DNA from: Blattamonas nauphoetae
Lineage: Eukaryota; Preaxostyla; Oxymonadida
Direction: 5' to 3'
DNA length: 64,000 nucleotides
Assembly (NCBI GenBank): GCA_033064195.1
Contig: JARBJD010000096.1
Span: 62,001-126,000 of the forward strand
Positions 10,634 to 20,659 of this stretch are shown here, in pieces. The notes below the pieces were generated by a model. That model ran no database searches. It saw only the letters and a program-made list of their open reading frames with translations, and was not told the DNA's origin. Numbering within the stretch: the stretch's first letter is position 1; each line of letters opens with the position of its first letter. Both the position numbers and the translations under genes were made by a program.

Positions 10634-11448
10634 ATGTCACTGTTTGCCAAAGGATCTGTTAAGTCAACAAATACTCCAGCAACTCAAGCACCATCAACAC
10701 TTGAAGCAATCCAGGGCCTCGAACAACAAAAAAACAATCTTGAAGCTTTAATCGCCGCCAGTGAGAGAAAAATTGATCTACTCACGAAACAAGCTCAAGA
10801 ACTCAACAAGGCTGGTGATAGAAATGGTTTTCTTCATCATTTGTGCAACTGCCATTTCCAGGAGCCATCATCAAAATGAAAGAAAGAAGGATGCTCACCA
10901 GAGCTATTGAGAAGGACAACCAGACCCTTATGGCTGTCAAAGAACAGATCATACAGATGGAGGGTATTAAACAGACAACCCCTCTGTGTGATGCTCAAAT
11001 TATCGGCGGCCAAGCTGCCAACGCAGAAATTTGGAAAGTGTATGAAAAATTCTCCAGTCTATGATTTTAAGGGACCTAAATCAAATTGAAACCGCCATGG
11101 ATAACTATCAGGAACTCGTTTGGTTCTCCTCATTCTTATTCCTTCAAGATGGAGAAACTAGAAGATCTCTATGCCCTCATGGTTGGGACGTTTCCCCAAG
11201 ATATGATGGACGATGTATTTTATTTCTTTCGATTTATTTGTAGGACGAAGCCTTGGCGGAGCTGGAAGAACACGGAAACATGGACTTACAGCACCAACTC
11301 GACCAACAACAACTTCCATCTCAGCAATGTATGGGTGGTTTTTTGGTGAGTAACCATTTGTTTAGACGCTGTTCCTGCTCAGCAGCCGGTTCTTGGACAG
11401 AACAAAGCACAAACCAATGAGATCGCGGAATTGGCACTTGCATTCTGA
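10634..11448 (+). CDS. ESCRT-III subunit, Snf7/Vps32 (CHMP4)-like, 6 exons, 216 aa
   Basis: Exons 10634-10826, 10862-11039, 11072-11117, 11149-11214, 11244-11328 and 11366-11448; introns of 35, 32, 31, 29 and 37 nt. The spliced frame is continuous. It starts MSLFAKGSV and has TLEAIQGLEQQKNNLEALI in helix 1, a basic KMKERRMLTRAIEKDNQTL region, DLNQIETAMDNYQELMEKLE and the acidic DDDEALAELEEHGN seen in CHMP4 proteins. It ends EIAELALAF, possibly a MIM-like tail. Snf7-family proteins polymerise on membranes for endosomal sorting, abscission and repair. The length is typical (about 215-225). CHMP6/Vps20 is the main alternative. Single copy here, with no FLNW-type motif upstream. Confidence 0.85.
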
Positions 11449-11696
11449 ACATTGAGTCATGTGGCTTGATAATCCTCTTTTGTTGAAGACACAACTTCTA
11501 TTCAATGTTCTGTGAAGACTGCAAGTTATACCTTCCCTAGTCTCAGTCGAAGCGCATACATTTTCATTTTTTTCGAATTCTAAGAAAACATCATAAAAGG
11601 TGACACCGAAGAATGAGCATGCTATTGTGATCATTTAATTGAGCTTCATAAATCATTATAGTGTTTTCGAGATGGATCAACCCACTATTGTATACA

Positions 11697-12647
11697 ATGA
11701 CTGACCCAACAATCAACGGAGACATACATGGTTCTCTTGTTCCCCTTCCTGAATGGACAAAGAAACATACCAGATATAGTGCCCTGGAACGCGTCATTCC
11801 TCGCTTTGCTGAACGAAACTGTCTTGGAACAAGAGAGTTTCTCACTGGCGGGAAACGAGGCAAATATGTATGGGAGACATACTCCACGGTCTTCCACAAG
11901 ATCAATGCTGTTGCATTAGGCCTGAAGGAAATTGGTCTGAAGAAAGGTGACCATGTCGGAATCATGTCCGTGAATCGCCCGGAATGGACCATCTTGGACA
12001 TTGCTTGCTCAGCCATTGGGTGTGTCACTGTGCCTATCTACGACTCATATGGGCCTGACAATTGTGAATATATCATGACCACAGCCAACACCAAATGTGT
12101 CGTGTGCGCCGTGACGAATTTCGAGTTTGTCAAGGAAGCTTGCACGCGTTGCTCATTTGTCACAGATGTTGTATTATTTGACGGAAGTCCTCTTGACGAA
12201 GAATATATCTCATCTCACTCCCTTCCAAGAAATGAATCAAACCAAAGTCTCGCATCATGTGGGTTTAATTTCTACTTCTCTCAAGTTCAAGCTAAGGGTG
12301 AAGAAATCCTCAAATCCAACCCAAACACTCCAATCAGTGACCCATCAGTCCGCCCTGACGATCTGGACACCATTATCTACACGTCGGGAACATCTGGCCG
12401 GCCGAAAGGTGCAATGCTGTCCCACACAACCCTTCTGACGGGAGGATGGTCATACGCAATTCGCCTGACTTATGTCCCATATCAAGACGTCATTATTAGC
12501 TACTTACCGCTGGCCCACGTCTTCCAACGCGCGGTTGATATCTTCACTCTGACGAACGGTGTCGCCATTGGGTATTTCTCTGGATCCATCGCCCAGCTCA
12601 CAGAAGACATTGGAATCCTCCAGCCCACTCTTTTCCCCGCTGTTCCT
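11697..12647 (+). pseudogene. Long-chain acyl-CoA synthetase, N-terminal half only (about 317 aa)
   Basis: Clear ACSL sequence: NRPEWTILDIACSAIGCVTV, PIYDSYGPDNCEYIM, the AMP-binding P-loop TIIYTSGTSGRPKGAMLSH, YLPLAHVFQRAVD and ILQPTLFPAVP. After FPAVP the homology stops at about 12647. The family's remaining 330 or so residues (the A8 region, the fatty-acid-binding motif and the C-terminal lid) are absent from the next kilobase. A 44-nt intron at 12642-12685 can be drawn, but the resulting frame ends after 17 unrelated residues. I therefore read this as a gene truncated by rearrangement; a distant exon on the far side of a long intron is less likely. The start is ATG at 11697; the open frame begins earlier, with GTG. 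The visible half lacks residues needed for activity. Confidence 0.8.
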
Positions 12648-12649
12648 CT

Positions 12650-13560
12650 TTGCCATTTTTCATCTCATTCTCTTTCTTTCACCAGAGAGAATCCCATAAG
12701 CTTGAGACCAAAAAAGGCCAAGTGTTGCAGACGGATTGAGAACACTATGGAAAGTCTGGTTTGCGTCTTTTTATCTTTTTACCATGTACAGTGCTGGGAA
12801 AAATATGAACTCACAGGATGATCTCACCGAACTCTCGCAACGTCACTGTGGTATTTTTGATGACGATTTTTCTCCCTAAAACGTCGATTATCAGGTATTT
12901 CTCGTCTTTTCACTGTTATATTATCTCTAAAAATCCAAAATGGATTCTTGGTTCTCATTTTATTCACTTCAAGGAGTCTGGAGATCATCTCCCTGAACAG
13001 ACCGATCATATTGCATGATTTTGAGTTTCATTGAATCATTTTCTCTTATTCCGTTTCGAAACTCCCTCACTTTCTCTTTTCTGTTTGTTCTATTCTTAGG
13101 GATAGGTGCAAAAAGATGATGAGGACAGAGAACTAGACCATTGCTATGCTCAATCGATATCAACCTGAAATTTTGCTTTTCTTCACCCATTTCACTTTCT
13201 GAGGTTGGCATTACATTCTTTCACTCTTTTTTTAGTTATTTCGGGCAATCAATGAAAATTGTATTTTTGTACGAAAGAAGGCGACGTAAATTTTTCTCGA
13301 CATGCAAAACGGATTTAGGGAAAATGAAGGAGTATATCTCGGTGAAAACCGAGATTTGTGTAACAATGAACGAGTATATCGCTCGATTTTCCGAATTCAT
13401 GGGTTGAAAAACTGAAAAAAAAGCGGATTTTCTGTGTCTTGGTGGTTGATTTTCATATTTTTCCCACTCTAAGTATTGCATGTTGATGCGAAATTGTGAG
13501 GAATTAGCGTCTGAAAGAATGCTGGAAGACCGGCAACACCCGGTCTCCGCCTTATGGGAT
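12650..13560. other. No gene recognised
   Basis: About 900 bp, AT-richer than its surroundings, between the break in the acyl-CoA synthetase gene and the next FLNW gene. I find no extended coding frame, no second half of the synthetase and no inverted-repeat ends. Purine-rich and T-rich runs alternate near 13220-13420. Confidence 0.5.
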
Positions 13561-13576
13561 TCACTCCCATCTGTTT

Positions 13577-13588
13577 TCACCCATAACG
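13577..13588 (+). promoter_or_regulatory. FLNW start-proximal motif, variant TCACCCATAACG
   Basis: One mismatch to the consensus; 27 nt precede the ATG at 13616. Confidence 0.6.
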
Positions 13589-13615
13589 AAACATTATTTA
13601 ACCGAATCCGACAAG

Positions 13616-14689
13616 ATGACTGCGATTGACAAGAAAAGAAGCACATCACCAGATACTGTACACTCTGGTTTGTCTCCACAGTGCCCGTCATCTTATCCAG
13701 ATTGTTCTCCGTTCCTGAATTGGGAATACAATCCGCTTGAAACTGCAATTGAAAAGGCCGTTGTCTTCCAGTCTCTCGTTGTCACTATGAAGTTGCAGTC
13801 TGCAGTTGATGACTCTCTGGAAGCTAAAGCCGTTAAATTTCTGGAATCTGTGAATCCGCAAACTCAATCGTCAGCAGATGCTTTTCTCAACAAATTTGCA
13901 TCGAATTCTGATGAATCTTCGGCAAACTTTGTGCAATCCATTGTGGTGCTCATTTCTACACCCAGTCAGGTCATCGCCACAGCAGCAATGAAGATACTCA
14001 GAACTCTGTTCAATCACGGCTCTGCCAAAAGTCGCCTTGCCCTCGTTAGCGCTGATCTGATCCATCAACTAGTTGCCACTCTCAATCCACTGTCTCTTTC
14101 CTTTGCAAACGCATTCGGCATCCACACCTGTCTCATGAATGTCGTCAGGTTTTCTCTCTGGCTCGGATCTCCACGTAGTCTCGAAGATCTCAGAATTGAA
14201 GATAAGAATGAACAACAATCTGTTCACGAGACAGTTTTGAAGCAAGTTCTCGTCCCATTGGAGAAGTATCTCTGCCATCTGTGCGTGAACCGGTTTTCGA
14301 TCATCAACGGAGACCAATCCACATATTTTCTGTTGCTCCTCGCCCGACTCCTCCAAATATGTCCATATTACCAATCAACAATGGATTTTGTACTGAATAT
14401 CCCTGTCACTCTCACGATCCCAAGTTGTCTGACATTCTTCGAAACAGATCGCTCAATCTGGACTTTTACAGATTTGATGATCGATACCCAGCGGGTATGG
14501 AACAAAAATAGTGGAGTGAAAGGACAGTTGTGGAAGAGAGTGCTACGAATGTTGAGAATGGAGGGCATCGAAGATGCGATTGAAGAAAAGCTGCGAAACG
14601 ACAAAAACGAATACTTCGGAAGATGGATTCGTTATAAATCGATTAAATGGAACAGCCAGCTGGGCATGAACATCTCACGACAGGAATAG
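13616..14689 (+). CDS. FLNW-family protein, 357 aa, intact
   Basis: Plus-strand single-exon member: MTAIDKKRSTSPDT at the start, CSPFLNWEYN, VVFQSLVVTMKLQSAVDD, FVQSIVVLISTPSQVIATAA, DLIHQLVATLNPLSLSF, HETVLKQVLVPLEKYLCHLC, LARLLQICPYYQSTMDFVLN, LRMLRMEGIEDAIEEKLRN and SIKWNSQLGMNISRQE. The substitution LEKYLCHLC for the usual SEKYIWHLC is conservative. The family 3' flank follows, including a GGACAAC...TGTTTGTGTATGATC stretch within 80 bases of the stop. It is one of three intact family members on the plus strand here. Cellular role unknown. Confidence 0.9.
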   Translation: MTAIDKKRSTSPDTVHSGLSPQCPSSYPDCSPFLNWEYNPLETAIEKAVVFQSLVVTMKLQSAVDDSLEAKAVKFLESVNPQTQSSADAFLNKFASNSDESSANFVQSIVVLISTPSQVIATAAMKILRTLFNHGSAKSRLALVSADLIHQLVATLNPLSLSFANAFGIHTCLMNVVRFSLWLGSPRSLEDLRIEDKNEQQSVHETVLKQVLVPLEKYLCHLCVNRFSIINGDQSTYFLLLLARLLQICPYYQSTMDFVLNIPVTLTIPSCLTFFETDRSIWTFTDLMIDTQRVWNKNSGVKGQLWKRVLRMLRMEGIEDAIEEKLRNDKNEYFGRWIRYKSIKWNSQLGMNISRQE

Positions 14690-15180
14690 AAACAGTCAAG
14701 AATCAGCGACTGTTTCGAACTGTTTCTGCCTTCCTTTGGACAACCACCTCTGTTTGTGTATGATCTTTGTTGGCTCTGGCATCACCTCATGGTTTGGTTT
14801 GCGGGAACGATTGGGATTCTCTCTCGCCAGTCTTGCTCGATGGTCGCCACACTCTCCTTCACCTTCGCCGCCTCTCTCACTCTCTCGCACTGCTCACCCT
14901 GCTAATTTGTGGAAGGCAATGCGTCGATGGATGGCGACGATTGGTTGATATGGGAAGGAAAAAAGGAGAAAGAGGAGAAAGCCCACGACTCCCCTCCCGC
15001 ACATCTCTCCGCCTGTCTCCTCAGCGGCAGACGAAGCTCTGTGTCGCCTTTCATCGTTCTCACCGACGACACCTAAACTGACCACTCGCTGTCCCCCACC
15101 GTTCACCAAAGTCAACCCCAACCGCACTCGAGGCAAGGACGAGATTGTTGTAGGCTGACTTGAACGGAAACAGCAAAAGC
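14690..15180 (+). repeat. FLNW 3' flank, type 2, followed by dispersed block D
   Basis: 14700-14900 (GGTTTGGTTTGCGGGAACGA, then CTCTCTCGCCAGTC) recurs in inverted orientation at about 55230-55390, 58590-58730 and 61930-62060. 14990-15170 is a copy of dispersed block D, also at 16140-16400 and, inverted, at about 53950-54290, 57100-57690, 60370-60900 and 63600-64000. No intact frame is shared. Confidence 0.55.
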
Positions 15181-15352
15181 GAACACAGCGGCGTGCAGAC
15201 AGACGGACAGATTCTCTCGCCATCCTTCGAGCAACACAACCACCCACGATTTCACTCTCGCTTTGGCCATCCAGATCTCCAAAACGAGCAGATTTGTCTT
15301 GTTCTTCTCCAACCCGTCAGAATCTGTTCCTTCCTCCCGCCAACTCTCGCCT

Positions 15353-15812
15353 TCATCTGTGCCCTGTCCGTCTTCCTACCTTTCTCGAGCCATGAATCGA
15401 CTTCACACTCCAACGTGTCGACTCCAGTTTCTGTTTTGACACAGTCACGATGTTGATAGAACAAAACATGAGCGATTGCGAACAAGGCGAGTCGGTGATG
15501 ATCCTTGTTCGACAGATCAAAATGGAAGAAGTGGCGGACACTGTCGAAGGGAGGCTGCTGACAGATCCCAAAGGAGATTGGGGAGGAGGAGTTGTGTCGA
15601 AGTGGATGGTGTTGAGCAACATGGTTGGACTGAACGTCGGACAGTTTGGATGGGTGACGACAGTGACCACGCACGTTCCAGCGTGGTCGACATGCGCTTC
15701 TGATCGCTTCACCTGTCTCGTTGGTGACGAAATGTCTTTGTGAGCTGATGAAACAACCAGCTGGGTATGACCCTTTCTGAACAGGAATAAAAACGGACAA
15801 GAACCAGCACAC
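15353..15812 (-). pseudogene. Decayed gene piece, probably beta-helix, copy 1
   Basis: About 400 bp matches 61220-61640 (opposite strand) at roughly 85% by eye. One frame is conserved between the copies, running VKRSEAHVDHAGT, HPNCPTFSPT, FDTTPPPQSPL and SSILICR. Ser/Thr-rich strands broken by short turns are compatible with a beta-helix. This copy is open for about 180 codons in that frame and copy 2 has a stop, so neither can be called a complete gene. Confidence 0.35.
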
Positions 15813-15984
15813 ATATTCATTTGTGAGCCGACTCTCCGAAGGAGGAATCTAGCAGAAGCAGCACACTCCGTCACTCGCTCTTCGTCCATCGCACCCACAC
15901 CGATGTTCACCTCCACACAAATCCCTCAGAATTAACCAACTCGACTGAGATTGGGGACAGGAGGGAAAGATGGGAGAAGGAATG

Positions 15985-16400
15985 AACGAGTGATGAATCA
16001 AACCCAACTCACTCTGTCTTCCGACTCTCCCTTTCGTCCCAACTCGTCGCTCGACACCAGCGACGTCAATTCTCTCGCACTCACTTCAGATCTGTTGAGA
16101 ATTCGCCATCTCCATCAAACGCCCTTTCGCTGATTTCTTGGAACTGGTCCGAGAAGCATGAGGAGGGAGTCCACGACTCTCTGCCTGTTTCCACGTCTGC
16201 AGACGAAACTCTGTGTAGCTTTTCGTCGCTCTCGCCATCAACGCCGGAACGGATGACCGACTGTCCCCTCACTCATAACCACAGCAAACTCCGACCGACT
16301 CGTGAAAAGAACGAAGCTGCAGTTGACTGACTTGAGGGGAAGCAGCACATACGAACAAAGCAGCACACAGACAGACAGACTGACTGAACAAGTATTCTGA
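15985..16400 (+). repeat. Third partial copy of the right-arm end plus block D
   Basis: 15985-16160 repeats the end of the right arm (compare the TTGAGAAT...CACCATCAACC... region at 16505-16570), and block D follows at 16140-16400. It shows that small pieces of the inverted duplication have been copied again locally. No coding frame. Confidence 0.4.
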
Positions 16401-16965
16401 GAGCTTTCGAAAACGAAGAATCAACCCAACATCTCTCCATCTCTCTCCCGCTTTCGCCCCAACTGATCGCTCGACACCATCGACAGCTTTCCCATGTCAC
16501 CCACTTTAGATTTGTTGAGAATACACCTTCCCCATCAACCACCCTTTCACCGCTTTCTTGGAGATTGGAGCAGAAATATGAGTCCGAAGACTGTCCCGAA
16601 ACAGGATTCTCGTTGGGGTTTTGCTCCTCTCAAAGCCAGGCTTGCCTTTGAGCATGTAGACATCGTTCACTTTGTACACTCGAATTGAGAGGGAAGACGA
16701 TGGATGCACTGAAATGTCCGACAGACCATTCCACCCCTTTCCATCATCCCATCACAACAGAATCTTTCATCGATCGTTGTCTCTCGATTGGAACACGTGC
16801 CAGGAGAGACCAGACAGCTTTTCTCACAACTTCACATGAAATGTGAGAGAAGGGGGAGTTCTGTTCCTTTGACACACATCTGAGCCGAGCTCTTACCAAT
16901 CCGAGGATCACAACCACGATCGACCGAAATACTCTACTCTTTCCTTCCCCCACTTGTTTGTGGAA

Positions 16966-16973
16966 GAAAACCA
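16966..16973 (+). repeat. 8-bp target-site duplication GAAAACCA (left)
   Basis: Identical to 17890-17897 on the other side of the 916-bp element. Confidence 0.8.
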
Positions 16974-17889
16974 GGCATGGGTTCGGTATGTATGGTACAG
17001 TTCGGTTTGTATGGCACAAGTTCGGAATGTATGGCAAGGTTCGGAATGTATGTCACGAGTTTCCAATGACTGGCCAAGTGTCGGGAAGAGTGTCAAGTCG
17101 ACATTTTTCATTATTTTCCATTGATCCGTCGATTTCAACACACTTTTCTAAAAAAAGGAGAGATCAATCAATGAATGTGATGTGAATGTGAACTAATCGA
17201 ACGGATTGGTACAGAATGACCATTTTAAAGGTGTTCAAAGTGAGTGGCAACCCCGATCTGGGCCACATCATCAACTTTGACAGACTCATTTCTTTTTGTT
17301 TGTGGTCATCTTTATTTCTCACAATATGAAAATCTGATTAATAAGAGATCAATGAGTGGTTCAGTCGGCAGAAATTCGAGATTTATGAAGTGACGAGTAC
17401 AAATTCTTAAACAGAAAAAAGGAATGGGATTCTTTCTCGAGTAGGTTACACGTCACCGTTTTAACAGATTGTATCCCCCTTAAAAAGCTAGTTTAATGGT
17501 GTTTCTGAAATATTTGATGAATAGGAGCTGAAATGAGACATAAAAGTCAGATCATCACTCTCTGAAAAAATGACACAATTTTTTCTTCCCAATCACGGTA
17601 TCCTCTCATCGCATCGAGATCCTTGCTTTATACATCTTGTATAGGTGATAACTTGACTTTGGGTGTCATAATCGGATTATGGATCCGAAAAATCGACAAA
17701 CATGAATGTGTCTGGTTTGTCTATTTCTCCTCTGTGTACAAATCAACGTTTGTTGAAATTACATCATCTAATGCATAGGGGCCCTATTCCCTCTATCGTG
17801 GTATTTTGCCATTTTAGACTCTTCTATCCAGTTTGAAAAACAAAAAAGACATACATCCCGAACTCTGCCATACGTGCCGAACCCATGCC
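16974..17889. mobile_element. Non-autonomous TIR DNA transposon, 916 bp, 8-bp duplication
   Basis: The ends are inverted repeats beginning GGCATGGGTTCGG, perfect for 13 bp and about 80% over 40 bp. Inside the left end a 20-bp unit (GTTCGGNNTGTATGGNACA) repeats four times in tandem, possibly transposase-binding sites. The flanks are GAAAACCA on both sides, and the site lies in sequence homologous to the left arm at about 2940-2960, which has no insertion. There is no coding frame inside. An 8-bp duplication plus a short TIR fits hAT-like elements; other superfamilies with 8-bp duplications remain possible. The core GGCATGGG is shared with the 3,788-bp element at 46082. Confidence 0.85.
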
Positions 17890-18142
17890 GAAAACCACTT
17901 AGCCAACACAGAATGAAGAAACAGAAAGATTGTGGTTGATTGAGTTGCGAATTAAAGACAACAGCTTCTCTTCGTGTTCGGCCATCGTTGAGCGATCGAA
18001 CACTCCACACTCGTTCTCTGCACATAACACTCACCGCATCCTCTTCTCGACACTTCCGTCCAGTTTCGTCGCCTCTCATGTTCTGAAAACAGACGACAAA
18101 CCGATTCTCCCTCTCAACACACAACGACCATCCAACCAAGCA

Positions 18143-18154
18143 CATCTGCGAATG
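18143..18154 (+). repeat. 12-bp target-site duplication CATCTGCGAATG (left)
   Basis: Repeated at 20144-20155; single-copy in the empty site at 2313-2324 (reverse complement). Confidence 0.85.
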
Positions 18155-18333
18155 GTTAAGTATAGGCGCAGATCCGATTTTCGCTACGCGCAGATCCCTT
18201 TTTTTGGATACGCGCAGATCCAAATGGATTCACGCAGATCCAAAAGGATCGATGATTTATTTGTGCTTACCATATCCAATTCATGTCATTTCACTCTGAA
18301 TGCTCACAATTCATATTTACTCTCACAAATTTA

Positions 18334-18675
18334 TCACAAATCTGTTTTTGTACTGTCGTCAAACGAGAATGTCGATCTTCCCATCACCCGTCTCTCGATT
18401 GATGTTTCTACTCTAAATCTGAGACCGATATTACTTAGCTTGGTATGTAATTTTCCCACACTGACCATGTTTTTCCCTTTTCTTGTCCATGGATGACACT
18501 TCAGGCTGTTCTGAAACGTCTCCCAATAGCTATCAATTTTCTCTTCAACATCAGCTCTGTTTCTAAAAATATTCACAACGATCCACGCTCTTCTCTTCCC
18601 TTCTACCGCTTTCGTATCGTCAACACACATTTCTTCATCCAAATCGTCATCATATCTCGAATGAAGAAACGACAA
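18334..18675 (-). CDS. Open frame inside the 1,989-bp element, 113 aa, unrecognised
   Basis: Minus-strand frame with protein-like composition: YDDDLDEEMCVDDTKAVEGK, then AWIVVNIFRNRADVEEKIDS. It starts without ATG, so it may be an exon entered through a CAG acceptor near 18690. The plus strand of the same stretch also allows a GTATGT...TTCAG splice at about 18445-18504, so the coding strand is not settled. It could be a transposase remnant or captured host sequence. Confidence 0.25.
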   Translation of the reverse strand: MSFLHSRYDDDLDEEMCVDDTKAVEGKRRAWIVVNIFRNRADVEEKIDSYWETFQNSLKCHPWTRKGKNMVSVGKLHTKLSNIGLRFRVETSIERRVMGRSTFSFDDSTKTDL

Positions 18676-19180
18676 TGTATCTTGCTTTTGCTGGCATCAA
18701 TTTCTGTATATTATTGTTTGTCGCATTAAATTTCACATATTTCTTCGATATCTCTCTCCATACAACAGTCAAATTCTGTATATCCATCACAAGCACCACG
18801 ATCTTCATGAGAATCCAATTTTGCGTTTCCTGGGTGATATCCGTCTGAAATGATCAACAAGTGATCCGGATGACCAGTAGTTTAGTATACTTCTGACAGC
18901 TTCCCCGATAAATCGCGATCGTGCTAGTTCTCATGACACTCGTCAGGATTTCGTTCTGATATTGGCGTTTGGTTCCTCATTTCCGTGAAAATGAAACACC
19001 ACCATCTCCTGCTCCAACTTTTAATACGTTGCTCACTCACAAGTCAAAAACTGCGGAAGAAATGATGATCCTCCCTCCTTCATCGTTACGTGCTCTCCAT
19101 CCGGTGTATACCCCACCTATTGTCATTAAGCCGACGTCTCCACTCGCAAGCAGCTATGGGGGGATGTCAGGTCGACCAGC

Positions 19181-19531
19181 ATGGAGTCAAAGAACACGCA
19201 GGCCAATTCTGTTCTGGAAGCTGTCGAGCAGAAAAAGAAGAACAATCAAAAGTTTTCGGACTTCGTCACAAACGCACGGCAGGAGCGCAGCCTCAGCAAG
19301 AAAGGCGTCAATGCAGGACTCGTTCGCACCGTCGGAAGGAGCACGGCTGAGAAATCACTCTTCACGACGATCTCCGACCAACTGGACACTGATGCCCCCG
19401 AACCTCTCGTTCCTCGCCAAGCAGAACAGCATCCCCTCGTGAAACACAAATACAAGCCAAATGCAACCACAGCCATCGACAAGAAGTCAGCACGGTCTCT
19501 CAACATCTCCAACGACATCACAGCCAGATAA
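19181..19531 (+). CDS. Open frame inside the 1,989-bp element, 116 aa, unrecognised
   Basis: ATG at 19181 opens a basic, hydrophilic protein: MESKNTQANSVLEAVEQKKK, then KFSDFVTNARQERSLSKKGV, ending NDITAR. The composition looks coding. A Pro-rich frame at 18969-19170 (TPPIVIKPTSPLASSYGG) lies just upstream in another frame and may belong to the same gene through a splice or a frameshift I cannot resolve. Not a recognised transposase domain. Confidence 0.35.
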   Translation: MESKNTQANSVLEAVEQKKKNNQKFSDFVTNARQERSLSKKGVNAGLVRTVGRSTAEKSLFTTISDQLDTDAPEPLVPRQAEQHPLVKHKYKPNATTAIDKKSARSLNISNDITAR

Positions 19532-19632
19532 TGGCAGTTTTGGTTCATCTGAGTTCAATCAATCATGACAGGCGTCATCTAGATCCGGGAATTCTTTCTC
19601 AAACAATGCAAACGTGATCAATCAATGTGAGC

Positions 19633-19899
19633 TCACGTAAAACACACCCGCCTCGTCGCTCGACCCCCTCTCTCCCCTCCAAATTTCCACAGTAACAATT
19701 CAATCCACCACTCCATTCTTTTTATTCTGTGTGATACAATAGAAGCCGCTATACTGTCAACTTGTCCGCCTCCAATGCCGAAGGCCAACACACTCAATAA
19801 CACTTGGTCTTTGTCGCCGTATTCGGGAATAATAGCATTATCATGGATCACAACCAGAATTTTCAATATTTCATCCAGTGCAGTCTCTTCAAATAGCAA
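19633..19899 (-). CDS. Open frame inside the 1,989-bp element, 88 aa, unrecognised
   Basis: Hydrophobic-helical sequence FEETALDEILKILVVIHDN, then YGDKDQVLLSVLAFGIGGG, then RMEWWIELLLW. There is no ATG at the beginning, so it is probably an exon or a fragment. It faces the 116-aa frame convergently. Confidence 0.25.
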   Translation of the reverse strand: MLFEETALDEILKILVVIHDNAIIPEYGDKDQVLLSVLAFGIGGGQVDSIAASIVSHRIKRMEWWIELLLWKFGGERGGRATRRVCFT

Positions 19900-20394
19900 T
19901 TTGCGACAGTCATCGTTTCGGAATCACCTTGTTCAATTTATCAACTTTTTTCAATCGATTTGTTATTCTGAAAGATGTGTGAGAGTAAATCAGTCCATAT
20001 TGAAGTTTTCTGACACAATAACCAGCCATAAATTCGAACAGAAACAACAAAAGTTTAGATCTGCGTGTATCCATTTGGATCTGCGCGTATCCGGTTTTTT
20101 GGATCTGCGCGTAGCGAAAATCGGATCTGCGCCTATACTTAACCATCTGCGAATGGGCAGACATCGACAGCATCTTCGGTGGACGAAAGTGGATCTGAGT
20201 GGAGAGCATAACTGATTGTCACATGATAAAGTCGCTCCTTCTTCCACACCACAACAATCTCTGCTCGTCATCTCTCGAATTGTCATCTGACACCTCAATG
20301 GAACTGCGTTGGTTCGCTTCTATTCGCTCCAATCATCTCCATTCCGAAGAATGGGCAGAGTCTCCACTTTCCCAACACGATTCCGATGACCCCA

Positions 20395-20625
20395 TCATCC
20401 TGTCCAACCGACCCACTTTCAAACTCGAGTGTTGGAAAGATGATTTGGATGTCAGAATCAAAACAGAATGAGGAAAAAAATGTGGTGGATTGGGCGAGAT
20501 TTCGATGCGATTCATTGAAAAGTGAAAAATGCCCTTCAACACGATCAGAAGACAACAGAATCAAACCCTCCTTGTCTGCAAACATGAACAAGAACGAGGA
20601 CAAACACCCAGCTGGATTGAGATGA
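20395..20625 (-). other. Exon-like block of the right arm (DKEGLILLSSD)
   Basis: Nearly identical to 1968-2195 over about 200 bp, whereas the sequence on either side has diverged far more. It is preceded in gene direction by the degenerate tandem repeat. Confidence 0.45.
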
Positions 20626-20659
20626 CGAGGTGAGAATGAGAGATGGAAGAGACAAACTG

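Larger units (their letters stand above)
18155..20143. mobile_element. TIR DNA transposon, 1,989 bp, 12-bp duplication, CGCAGATCC-rich ends
   Basis: The terminal inverted repeats begin GTTAAGTATAGGCGCAGATC, are identical for 43 bp and stay similar for about 90 bp. Each end contains four CGCAGATCC units. The 12-bp duplication is confirmed by the uninterrupted left arm. TTAA just inside each end first suggests a TTAA-targeting element, but TTAA is part of the TIR and is not duplicated target. The interior holds three small open frames (listed separately) and no transposase I recognise. A 12-bp duplication is unusual; some Mutator-like elements reach 9-11 bp. Superfamily unassigned. Confidence 0.88.

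Noticed and set aside
12642-12685. 44-nt intron continuing the acyl-CoA synthetase
   Set aside because: The donor and acceptor exist, but the spliced frame stops after 17 residues that do not match the enzyme family.
18156-18159. TTAA at both ends of the 1,989-bp element as a piggyBac-type duplication
   Set aside because: The empty site at 2313-2324 has no TTAA; the duplicated bases are CATCTGCGAATG and TTAA lies inside the TIR.
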